Assembly (NCBI GenBank): GCA_013330285.1
Contig: DUIP01000130.1
Span: forward strand, 6,169-11,683
DNA: 5,515 nucleotides
Source: Candidatus Poseidoniaceae archaeon
Lineage (GTDB): Archaea > Thermoplasmatota > Poseidoniia > Poseidoniales > Poseidoniaceae
Direction of reading: 5' to 3'
Both the position numbers and the translations under genes were made by a program. A model generated the notes under the pieces. That model was not told the origin of the DNA. It searched no databases and was given only the letters and a program-made list of their open reading frames with translations. Shown piece by piece: positions 1 through 5,515 of the stretch; position 1 is the stretch's first letter, and each line of letters starts with the position of its first letter.

Positions 1-252
1 TTCTTCTGGCTCTTCTTCCGGCGATTCGGAATCTTCTTCTTCGGCGTCCGTGGAAGCTTCCGGTTCACCAAAGAGATCGTCATCATCGTCGTCATCATCT
101 GCGAACAAGTCGTCTTCATCATCATCCGCACCCTCTGGTTCATCTGCTGACCCGAAGAGTTCGTCCTCATCATCGTCATCCATGGTCCCGAACAGGTCGT
201 CGTGTTCGTCATCATCGTCAACAGCGGTGTTCATTCCGAAGATGTCCACATC
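1..252 (-). repeat. Low-complexity acidic tail of aIF1A with five acidic-[L/I]-F-[G/A] motifs
   Basis: This segment encodes residues 118-201 of aIF1A. Runs of Asp and Glu are broken by short hydrophobic motifs: VDIFG (119-123), DDLFG (135-139), DELFG (147-151), DDLFA (164-168) and DDLFG (175-179). The phenylalanines are 16, 12, 17 and 11 residues apart. After residue 180 the tail changes to Glu/Ser/Pro-rich sequence with no further LF motif before the window edge. The longest Asp run is eight residues (169-176) and mixes GAT and GAC codons, so it is not a pure trinucleotide tract. At DNA level the region looks like a degenerate ATC/GTC repeat on the plus strand. It is part of the coding region, not a separate element. 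Confidence 0.85.
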
Positions 253-603
253 TGGAGGCAAAACGCCTTTTCTTGAGAGGTACATGGCCTGAGTCTTGGT
301 GTATCGGTGCTTAACATCCGCTTTGGCATCTTGGAAATCCCAAGGCCAAACGATGATCAAGTCGCCTTCACGAACCCATTGACGTCGGCGCATTTTCCCT
401 GGAATGCGGGCCATTCTTGTTTCGCCATCAGCACAGAGCACTGTCACACGACGGCCTCCGAGAATTTGCTCAGCCAAAGCAAACATTTCGTTGACCTTCT
501 TGTTTGGCATTTTGACACGGATTTTTCCTGCCGACGAACCCTCTGGTGATTCAAGTCGAGCAAGTTCTTCCTCGTCCACTTTCTCTTCACGTCGACGACC
601 CAT
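1..603 (-). CDS. eif1A: Archaeal translation initiation factor 1A (aIF1A/eIF1A), with long acidic tail; 3' end off window
   Basis: The product is the archaeal/eukaryotic counterpart of bacterial IF1. It binds the A-site of the small ribosomal subunit in the cytoplasm and helps start-codon selection and initiator tRNA placement. 201 residues are visible and no stop codon is reached at base 1. Residues 1-26 are a charged N-terminal tail starting MGRRREEK. Residues 27-95 are the OB-fold, with the family signature RIPGKMRRRQWVREGDLI at 66-83. Residues 96-117 hold the HRYTKTQ segment and the short helix usual in aIF1A. Known archaeal homologues end near this point, at about 100-115 residues. Here residues 118-201 continue as an acidic tail: 46 of 84 residues are Asp or Glu and none is Lys or Arg. 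The ATG at 603 has an AGGTG ribosome binding site 7 bases upstream and places the basic MGRRR directly at the N-terminus. The frame is open throughout, so the tail needs no frameshift. The core identity is secure; the function of the tail is unknown. Confidence 0.95.
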   Translation of the reverse strand, partial: MGRRREEKVDEEELARLESPEGSSAGKIRVKMPNKKVNEMFALAEQILGGRRVTVLCADGETRMARIPGKMRRRQWVREGDLIIVWPWDFQDAKADVKHRYTKTQAMYLSRKGVLPPDVDIFGMNTAVDDDDEHDDLFGTMDDDDEDELFGSADEPEGADDDEDDLFADDDDDDDDLFGEPEASTDAEEEDSESPEEEPEE

Positions 604-610
604 ACGGTTG

Positions 611-615
611 CACCT
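611..615 (-). promoter_or_regulatory. Ribosome binding site of aIF1A
   Basis: The minus strand reads AGGTG, complementary to the CACCT of the 16S rRNA 3' end, with 7 bases (CAACCGT) before the ATG at 603. It supports that start. It also shows that aIF1A can be translated independently of nuoN, unlike the coupled nuoM and nuoN starts. Confidence 0.7.
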
Positions 616-668
616 ACTATGCCGTAATGTCCACCCTTCTTGAATACAGCACCTCAACGAAGGGGCTC

Positions 669-692
669 TTTTGCATCATGAGGCATGAAAAA
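669..692 (-). terminator. Possible weak terminator just after nuoN
   Basis: On the minus strand a run of five T residues (692-688) begins five bases after the nuoN stop codon. It is also one arm of an imperfect inverted repeat: TTTTTCAT (692-685), an 8-base loop, then ATGCAAAA (676-669), with one mismatch in eight pairs. Archaeal transcription can end at short oligo-T runs, so partial termination between nuoN and aIF1A is possible. The stem is A/T-rich and the T-run precedes rather than follows it, so this is not a classical hairpin terminator. It could easily be chance. Confidence 0.2.
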
Positions 693-696
693 CGCT

Positions 697-2397
697 TCAC
701 CACTTCGTGGTAAGGCTCTCTGCTGCCGTGCGGCACATCTCGAGCACTGAATCACCAAAGACACCGAGCATAATCGTTGCAACGACGCAGATGAAAATCG
801 ATGTTCGAACTTGCCAGCCAGATGGAAGGGCACCTTCTCTCCCTTCTTCTGGGTCTTCAAAGAACATCACAACAGCAACCCGGAGGTAATAGAACACCGA
901 GATGGCAGAGTTCAACACCATCAGCAGGGCCAACCACCACACCCAGTGGAGTTCACCGAGTGATGTTGCACCAGCTCCAACGCCGACATTGACAATACCC
1001 ATGATGACCATCAACTTGGAGAGGAAACCAGCCATTGGCGGCACACCTGCAAGTGAGATCATGAAGATGAACATGGCAAACGCGAGCAGGGGTTCACGCT
1101 TGGCTAGGCCACCCAATGACGAGAGGCGAGATGAATCACCATCTGATTCAAGGATGGAAAGAACAAGGAACGCTCCGAGTTTGAATGCGACAAGCACCAA
1201 CATATGGAACAACAAAGCGGTCATGACAAGCAAAGCTGCCTCGCCTTCCTTGCCCGCAAATGAAGGGTCCCATGTCCATGCGCCAACGGCAGTAAGTCCG
1301 GCCAACATGTAGCCTGCGTGTGCGACTGAAGAGTAAGCAAGCATCCGCTTTGGATTGGTGCTTCCAAGGGCAGCGATGTTACCCCATGTCATGGTGAGTG
1401 CTGCTAATGCGCCGATGCAAACCAACCAAACCGCAGAACCTTCTGAGGATTCAGGTGCTGCCACGATCAGGAGCATTCGAATCAAACCGACCATACCCAT
1501 GGCCTTGCTTGCAGTAGCGAGAACACCGGCGACTGGGCTGCTTGCTCCTGCATAGGCATCAGGTGCTGCGAAGTGGAACGGAGCCGCGCTGACCTTGAAT
1601 CCAAACCCAACGAGAACGAAACCGATACCGATGAGTGGTAATGCTTCAGTCCCAGACACAGCAAAGGCCTCGGCAAGGACTGAGAACTGAAGTGAACCGG
1701 CCCAAAGGTAGAGCATCGAAAGACCGTAAAGACCGACACCAGAGGCGACTGAACCGACGATGAAGTACTTCATACCGGCTTCTGAGCCAGCCTTGGATTC
1801 CTTCATGAACGCCACGAGAACGTACGTGGAGAAGGAAGCCAGCTCCAATCCAATGAAGAGCACAAAGAGGTCTTGTGCCAAGGCCACAACAGACATTCCA
1901 AGGCCGCAGGTCAACATCAAGATGTAGAAGTCTGCTTGTCGACGGTTGTTGTACAATTGATCTTCACTGAGCTTACCACCGGTGCCTTCGACCTTCAAGC
2001 GATTCATACTTGAAAACGAAGCCAATGCAAGAGCACCAAAGAAAATCAATTCGAAGACACGGCTGAAGCCATTGACTTCGAGAAGTTCTTTGGCGCTGTC
2101 GGTGCTACTGCTGACGACCGTCAGCGCATCTACGCCCCCATTCAATGAGTCAGCAACCGCAGCAAAAGCGCCGGCCAAGGTGATGGTGGCAATCCATGCG
2201 GGCAAGCGTGGGTTGCTCGTCAATGCAAAGCGTTGTCCGCCCAAGAACCATGGCAAACGGATTTGAGTCCCTGGAATTCGGAACGTCCCTTTACCCAAGT
2301 TCGGGATGATGATGAGGGCGATCAGGCCAACAAACAGCAGCATCTCAGGAAGCATTGCCGAGAAGAAATCATCGCTGAAGGCTTGTGTTTGACTCAT
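697..2397 (-). CDS. nuoN: Complex I subunit N (NADH-quinone oxidoreductase, NuoN/ND2 family)
   Basis: This is one of the three antiporter-like membrane subunits of complex I, embedded in the cytoplasmic membrane and forming a proton channel. The protein has 566 residues and many hydrophobic segments along its length; Escherichia coli NuoN has about 485. Part of the extra length lies in loops between residues 33 and 150. Numbering from the chosen Met, the expected proton-path residues are visible: Glu185 in FIGLELASFSTY, Lys210 in EAGMKYF, Lys268 in GFGFKVSAAPFHF, Lys406 in VAFKLGAF and Lys461 in LAGVPPMAGFLSK. The NPKRMLAYSSVAHAGYML segment is also typical of the family. I chose the ATG at 2397 because a GGGGGTG site lies 6 bases upstream, built into the end of nuoM, and because there is one base between the nuoM stop and this start. 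An upstream in-frame ATG at 2424 would add nine residues and overlap nuoM, but has no ribosome binding site. This is the last nuo gene visible in the operon. Confidence 0.96.
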   Translation of the reverse strand: MSQTQAFSDDFFSAMLPEMLLFVGLIALIIIPNLGKGTFRIPGTQIRLPWFLGGQRFALTSNPRLPAWIATITLAGAFAAVADSLNGGVDALTVVSSSTDSAKELLEVNGFSRVFELIFFGALALASFSSMNRLKVEGTGGKLSEDQLYNNRRQADFYILMLTCGLGMSVVALAQDLFVLFIGLELASFSTYVLVAFMKESKAGSEAGMKYFIVGSVASGVGLYGLSMLYLWAGSLQFSVLAEAFAVSGTEALPLIGIGFVLVGFGFKVSAAPFHFAAPDAYAGASSPVAGVLATASKAMGMVGLIRMLLIVAAPESSEGSAVWLVCIGALAALTMTWGNIAALGSTNPKRMLAYSSVAHAGYMLAGLTAVGAWTWDPSFAGKEGEAALLVMTALLFHMLVLVAFKLGAFLVLSILESDGDSSRLSSLGGLAKREPLLAFAMFIFMISLAGVPPMAGFLSKLMVIMGIVNVGVGAGATSLGELHWVWWLALLMVLNSAISVFYYLRVAVVMFFEDPEEGREGALPSGWQVRTSIFICVVATIMLGVFGDSVLEMCRTAAESLTTKW

Positions 2398-2398
2398 A

Positions 2399-4048
2399 TC
2401 AGGCACCCCCTTTGAAAATGCCATTTGAGATCATAGTATCAAAGAACTGACGGCAATAACTGTCCATCATGTCAAGGCCAATCCAAGGCAAGATACCGAA
2501 CAGGATGGTGAAGGCTGCGAGAATGAGCATTGCGAGCTTCTCCTCGTTGGTGATGTCCGGTACCGGATCGCCATGCAAGGAGGCAGGAGGTTGTGTTTCG
2601 TCACCACCTTCGAAGATGGTGCGTTGCATCGACCAGAGGTAGTAAGCAGCAGTGAGGGCCAAGACAAGCGCTGGACCAATCATCCAAAGCACGCTCCAGC
2701 CTTCCAAGTCTATGAAGTACCACAAAGCGATGAGCATCATCAATTCTGCAACGAAACCTGCAAGAAGTGGCAAACCAAGTGAGGCCATCCAAGCAAACAT
2801 CATCGAAGTTGCTAGCCAAGGCGAATGCTTGGCCATACCTCGCATAGCCCCAATCTCCATGCTGTGGTAGTGGTGCTTGAATGCGCCACATACAGCAAAC
2901 AGCATTGGGCTGATGATGCCGTGAGCGAACATCATGAACAACGCTGCAGCCCAACCCATTGGTTGCATAGTGGCAATACCGATCAGGATGACACCCATGT
3001 GAGAGACGGAGGAATAGGCAACCATCTTCTTGAGGTTGGTTTGGCCCAAACATACGATGGCTCCCCAAACGAGGGAGACCATTCCGAAAATCATCAGTGC
3101 CATCTGGAAGTGTTGAAGCGCATGCGGGAACATGCTCAATGGCAGTCGGAACATACCGTAGGCACCCATTTTGAGCATGACACCAGCAAGTAACATCGAA
3201 CCACCGGTTGGGGCTTGAACGTGCGCATCAGGCAGCCAAGTGTGGAATGGAACCGCAGGCAATTTGACAAGGAAACCAAGCATAAGCATCACGAACAGGA
3301 CCTTTTGCATGCTTTCACCCATGTACCATCCATCCATGTTCGCATTGGTTGCTGCCTCAACGAGGGTTGGGATATCGAAGGTTCGTCCAGTCATGGTGCC
3401 GTACTTTCCACCAGTACCAATTTGATCTGGTTGCATCAGGTAGAGCGTCACCAATCCAAGCAGCATCACGACAGAGGCTGTGAAGGTGTAGATGAAGAAT
3501 TTCTGAGAGGCGTACTTGCGGTCCTTTCCGCCCCAGTTGAGGATGAGGAAGAACATAGGAATCAATGTCAACTCCCAGAACACATAGAACATGAAGAGAT
3601 CAAGCGAGACGAAGACACCAATCAAAGCGCCACCCATCAACAGAAGTGTTGGGAAGTAGGTGGCTCCATTTTTCTCATGCCATGTAGCGATGATGGTCAC
3701 TGGAAGCAAGAAGGTTGTCAGCCACACCATTGGGAAAGAAAGAGCATCGAGACCAACAGTCCAATGAATTCCAAGTGCTGGGAACCATTCGTAGCTGTCG
3801 TAGAGTTTGTAGTCATTGAAGATAATCCCGTTATCTAGATCAATGCTGGCAAAGACCTCGAAGAACATCCAAGTTGTGTATCCAAACAGAGCCAATGAGA
3901 AGGCAAAACTTGCCATTCGGATCGGGTTGTTGAGCTTCTCATGCGCCGATTTCTTTGCATTGGCCACAAAGGCGAGCAAGACAATACCTGCGACCACAGG
4001 GAAGCCTACAAGTTGCATCGAAATCCAATCAGTACCGGCCTCGAACAA
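2399..4048 (-). CDS. nuoM: Complex I subunit M (NADH-quinone oxidoreductase, NuoM/ND4 family)
   Basis: This is the second antiporter-like proton-channel subunit of the complex I membrane arm. It has 549 residues, slightly longer than the roughly 510 of E. coli NuoM, and is hydrophobic nearly throughout. Family landmarks are Glu159 in FYVFWELTLIPMF, Lys183 in KFFIYTFTAS, Lys262 in VKLPAVPFHTWLPDAHVQAP, Lys293 in MLKMGAYGMFRLP, the KKMVAYSSVSHMG segment at 340-352, His376 in FAHGIISPMLF, and Glu435 in LGLPLLAGFVAELMM. A glutamate rather than a lysine at this last site is the normal NuoM state. The start is a TTG directly after the nuoL stop, chosen because GGGGGTG lies 6 bases upstream, the same arrangement as at nuoN. 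The first in-frame ATG (4018, residue 11) has no ribosome binding site. The hydrophilic stretch at about 205-245 is somewhat long, but I see no break in the frame. Confidence 0.97.
   Translation of the reverse strand: MFEAGTDWISMQLVGFPVVAGIVLLAFVANAKKSAHEKLNNPIRMASFAFSLALFGYTTWMFFEVFASIDLDNGIIFNDYKLYDSYEWFPALGIHWTVGLDALSFPMVWLTTFLLPVTIIATWHEKNGATYFPTLLLMGGALIGVFVSLDLFMFYVFWELTLIPMFFLILNWGGKDRKYASQKFFIYTFTASVVMLLGLVTLYLMQPDQIGTGGKYGTMTGRTFDIPTLVEAATNANMDGWYMGESMQKVLFVMLMLGFLVKLPAVPFHTWLPDAHVQAPTGGSMLLAGVMLKMGAYGMFRLPLSMFPHALQHFQMALMIFGMVSLVWGAIVCLGQTNLKKMVAYSSVSHMGVILIGIATMQPMGWAAALFMMFAHGIISPMLFAVCGAFKHHYHSMEIGAMRGMAKHSPWLATSMMFAWMASLGLPLLAGFVAELMMLIALWYFIDLEGWSVLWMIGPALVLALTAAYYLWSMQRTIFEGGDETQPPASLHGDPVPDITNEEKLAMLILAAFTILFGILPWIGLDMMDSYCRQFFDTMISNGIFKGGA
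2404..2410 (-). promoter_or_regulatory. Ribosome binding site of nuoN, inside the nuoM 3' end
   Basis: The minus strand reads GGGGGTG, a match to the archaeal GGAGGTG consensus with one G-U wobble, 6 bases before the ATG at 2397. It overlaps the last sense codons of nuoM, so ribosomes ending nuoM sit on the nuoN start. It decides between the starts at 2397 and 2424. Confidence 0.75.
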
Positions 4049-5515
4049 TCAGGCCACCCCCCAAACGAGCATGAAAATCGCTAACATACCAACAGACACC
4101 ATGAGGATGTAATCTCGAGCCGATCCTGTGGTGAGTGAGCGAACGACAGTTGAGAGCGACTGTGAGCCAGATTCGATGGTCTTGATGGTCCCATCGATGA
4201 CATCGGCGTCTGTTTCTGCTGCCTTGGTTGAAAAGCCAGCCACAATCTTGAGCATGGCCATATCGTAGTAGTGGTCAATGTACAGGCGGTTCTGTAATGC
4301 GACGGCGAGCGTTGAGTTGGCAAAAGCACTGTTGTCGAAATTGAATCGGGCCTTGACCCAAGCGTTGAGACGAATGACGGGCATCATCCATGGTTTGGCC
4401 GATTCGCCTTCTTCCAATTGCCCACCATACAATGCCAGTGCAAGTCCAGGACCTGCTACAGCACCAAGTGCAATCGCAATGTAGGTGATGATGAAGAAGT
4501 ACGGTACTTCGTTGGCAAATGCATGACCCAATTCGTAAATGATACCGTCGACAAGCGACTTCTCCGACATGAAGGCATAGCCTTCATCTGGCGCCCAGTG
4601 GGTGAAGCCCATACCTGCAAAGAGGATGGAAGACAAACTGACAAAGGTGAGAATGAACAATGGAGTTTTGATCCATGTGTTGGTTGGGCCAACGTGGGCT
4701 GCAACCTCATTGTTTGGCTTGCCTGCAAAGGTCTTGAGCCACATTCGGGACATGTAGAACCCGGTCATTCCCGCACCGATGAGCACACACATAGCGGGCA
4801 AGAGGAATCGCGGATCATCTTGAGCAACTCGCCAAGCGTTGGCAATGATACCTTCCTTGGACCAGAATCCGCCGATGAGCGGTAGACCCATGATGGAAGC
4901 GGAACCAACAAGCATGGCTGTTGCAGTGATGGGCATCTTGGAAGCAAGACCACCCATGTTTTCCATGGATTGAGCGTCAAAGTGGTCATCATGGTGATCG
5001 TCGTGATGATCCTCACCGTGATCGTCATGGTGGTGCAGGTGATGATGTGCATGATGCACTTCGTGAATCACTGAACCACTGGCCATGAACAGCATGCCTT
5101 TGGCCATAGCGTGGTTGAACAAGTGGAACAGAGCAGCACCAAACGCAACGATGACGATGTAGTGGTTGTCGTAATAATCGGGGTTCTTGACGCCGTCTGG
5201 GAGGTACTCGTGCCAATACAATGTATTGGCGAGGTACATAGCACAACCAAGACCTGTGAAGATGTAGGCGAGTTGACTCATGGTTGAATACGCCAAGACC
5301 TTCTTGAGGTCCATCTGGACAAAAGCAATGGCTGCTGCCATGACTGCTGTGATGCCACCGACCAGAGCGATGATGAAGGCGAGGTCAGCAAGATCGCCGT
5401 GCAAGGCATCTGCACCGAAGAATGGGAACATTCGAGCGACGAGGTACAATCCAGCGTTGACCATTGTGGCTGCGTGAATGAGAGCTGAAACTGGTGTTGG
5501 TCCTTCCATTGCATC
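4049..5515 (-). CDS. nuoL: Complex I subunit L (NADH-quinone oxidoreductase, NuoL/ND5 family); 5' end off window
   Basis: This is the distal antiporter-like subunit of the complex I membrane arm, carrying a proton channel and the long lateral helix that runs along the arm. 488 residues are visible. The reading frame stays open to base 5515 with codons for Asp-Ala before the first Met, so about 240 N-terminal residues are missing, judged against family members of 600-650. The Met at 5509 is internal: GPTPVSALIHAATMV (visible residues 5-19) is the mid-protein signature. Other landmarks are DLKKVLAYSTMSQ (69-81), His131, His135 and Lys139 in FHLFNHAMAKG, and Lys220 in LIGGFWSKEG. The LYIDHYYD segment (411-418) opens the C-terminal region with the lateral and last membrane helices, ending LVWGVA. 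A His/Asp-rich insertion lies at 151-180. The first-half catalytic residues cannot be checked because they are outside the window. The stop codon abuts the nuoM start. Confidence 0.97.
   Translation of the reverse strand, partial: DAMEGPTPVSALIHAATMVNAGLYLVARMFPFFGADALHGDLADLAFIIALVGGITAVMAAAIAFVQMDLKKVLAYSTMSQLAYIFTGLGCAMYLANTLYWHEYLPDGVKNPDYYDNHYIVIVAFGAALFHLFNHAMAKGMLFMASGSVIHEVHHAHHHLHHHDDHGEDHHDDHHDDHFDAQSMENMGGLASKMPITATAMLVGSASIMGLPLIGGFWSKEGIIANAWRVAQDDPRFLLPAMCVLIGAGMTGFYMSRMWLKTFAGKPNNEVAAHVGPTNTWIKTPLFILTFVSLSSILFAGMGFTHWAPDEGYAFMSEKSLVDGIIYELGHAFANEVPYFFIITYIAIALGAVAGPGLALALYGGQLEEGESAKPWMMPVIRLNAWVKARFNFDNSAFANSTLAVALQNRLYIDHYYDMAMLKIVAGFSTKAAETDADVIDGTIKTIESGSQSLSTVVRSLTTGSARDYILMVSVGMLAIFMLVWGVA
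4055..4061 (-). promoter_or_regulatory. Ribosome binding site of nuoM, inside the nuoL 3' end
   Basis: The minus strand reads GGGGGTG, preceded by a further G, and sits 6 bases upstream of the TTG start at 4048. It overlaps the Gly-Val codons at the end of nuoL. It supports the non-ATG start of nuoM and indicates translational coupling. Confidence 0.75.
4976..5065 (-). other. Histidine/aspartate-rich insertion in NuoL
   Basis: This segment encodes visible NuoL residues 151-180, between GSVIH and the MENMGGL motif. Fifteen of the first 28 residues are histidine, mixed with Asp and Glu, and it includes a repeated H-H-D-D unit (4982-5008). In most NuoL proteins this connection is short, about ten residues. 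In E. coli NuoL the corresponding lysines (Lys342 and Lys399, from memory) are 57 residues apart, while here Lys139 and Lys220 are 81 apart, which implies about 24 extra residues. The composition is typical of metal-binding loops, but no function is established from the sequence alone. Confidence 0.8.

Larger units (their letters stand above)
604..696 (-). other. Spacer between nuoN and aIF1A
   Basis: These 93 bases separate the nuoN stop codon from the aIF1A start and are the only sizeable non-coding stretch in the window. They hold the aIF1A ribosome binding site near the 3' end and a weak inverted repeat with a T5 run next to nuoN. I see no convincing TATA box. The most A/T-rich candidate is TGTATTCAA (minus strand, around 641-649), roughly 40 bases before the start codon, which is too weak to call a promoter. 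No small gene or RNA is supported here. Confidence 0.6.

Noticed and set aside
61..200. CRISPR-like or simple-sequence repeat array
   Set aside because: The periodicity is three bases and codon-driven, with no conserved repeat and unique spacer structure. It is explained by Asp/Glu codons.
50..292. Plus-strand frame encoding a poly-serine protein of 80 residues
   Set aside because: It is the antisense shadow of the aIF1A acidic tail: GAT/GAC runs read in reverse give TCA/TCG/TCC-type serine codons. It has no family resemblance and no supported start.
654..860. Minus-strand 68-residue frame spanning the nuoN end and the spacer
   Set aside because: It overlaps the conserved nuoN C-terminus in another frame, has no recognisable domain, and shows no independent translation signal.
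902..1312. Plus-strand 136-residue frame opposite nuoN
   Set aside because: It has no recognisable domain or start signal and lies antisense to conserved NuoN segments.
2398..2424. Upstream ATG at 2424 as the nuoN start
   Set aside because: It would overlap nuoM by 26 bases, lacks a ribosome binding site, and adds only nine polar residues. The ATG at 2397 has GGGGGTG at 6 bases. It remains a possible annotation alternative.
3215..3838. Long plus-strand open frame (207 residues) opposite nuoM
   Set aside because: It is rich in His, Glu and Gln with no domain, hydrophobic core or ribosome binding site, and lies fully antisense to a well-conserved nuoM. It is a shadow frame.
5507..5509. ATG at 5509 as the true nuoL start
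   Set aside because: It lies inside the highly conserved DAMxGPTPVSALIHAATMV signature found in the middle of NuoL, and the frame is open to the window edge, so the real start is off-window.
1..5515. A previously undescribed multi-gene system
   Set aside because: All coding space is taken by three canonical complex I subunits and aIF1A in a tight same-strand order. There are no mobile-element, defence or RNA signatures, and the unusual parts are extensions within known proteins.

Overview
The window reads as part of an archaeal genome carried entirely on the minus strand. Three consecutive genes encode the large antiporter-like membrane subunits of respiratory complex I, in the order nuoL (5' end off the right edge), nuoM, nuoN. 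They are followed by archaeal translation initiation factor 1A (aIF1A), whose 3' end runs off the left edge. The aIF1A gene is what places the DNA in Archaea. A bacterial-style nuoL-nuoM-nuoN order plus very acidic low-complexity tails would suit a planktonic Thermoplasmatota/Poseidoniales-like (Marine Group II) euryarchaeon, but that lineage call is inference from family knowledge and was not searched.

Layout from high to low coordinates, which is the direction of transcription: nuoL fragment (5515-4049), nuoM (4048-2399), nuoN (2397-697), a 93-base spacer (696-604), aIF1A (603-1). nuoM starts on a TTG directly after the nuoL stop, and nuoN starts one base after the nuoM stop. Both starts have a GGGGGTG Shine-Dalgarno element built into the last codons of the upstream gene, 6 bases before the start codon. 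This is a tightly packed, translationally coupled operon. The spacer before aIF1A holds an AGGTG ribosome binding site and at best a weak termination signal, so aIF1A may be co-transcribed or may have its own promoter.

NuoL, NuoM and NuoN together form most of the proton-pumping membrane arm. The lysine, glutamate and histidine residues expected along the proton path are present in the visible parts. Nothing in the window shows the electron donor (NADH, ferredoxin or F420H2), because the peripheral-arm subunits are outside it.

Two features depart from textbook family members: a His/Asp-rich insertion of roughly 24 extra residues in NuoL, and a long acidic C-terminal tail on aIF1A carrying five spaced acidic-[L/I]-F-[G/A] motifs. 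I see no new multi-gene system, mobile element, CRISPR array or RNA gene. The plus strand has only shadow reading frames.
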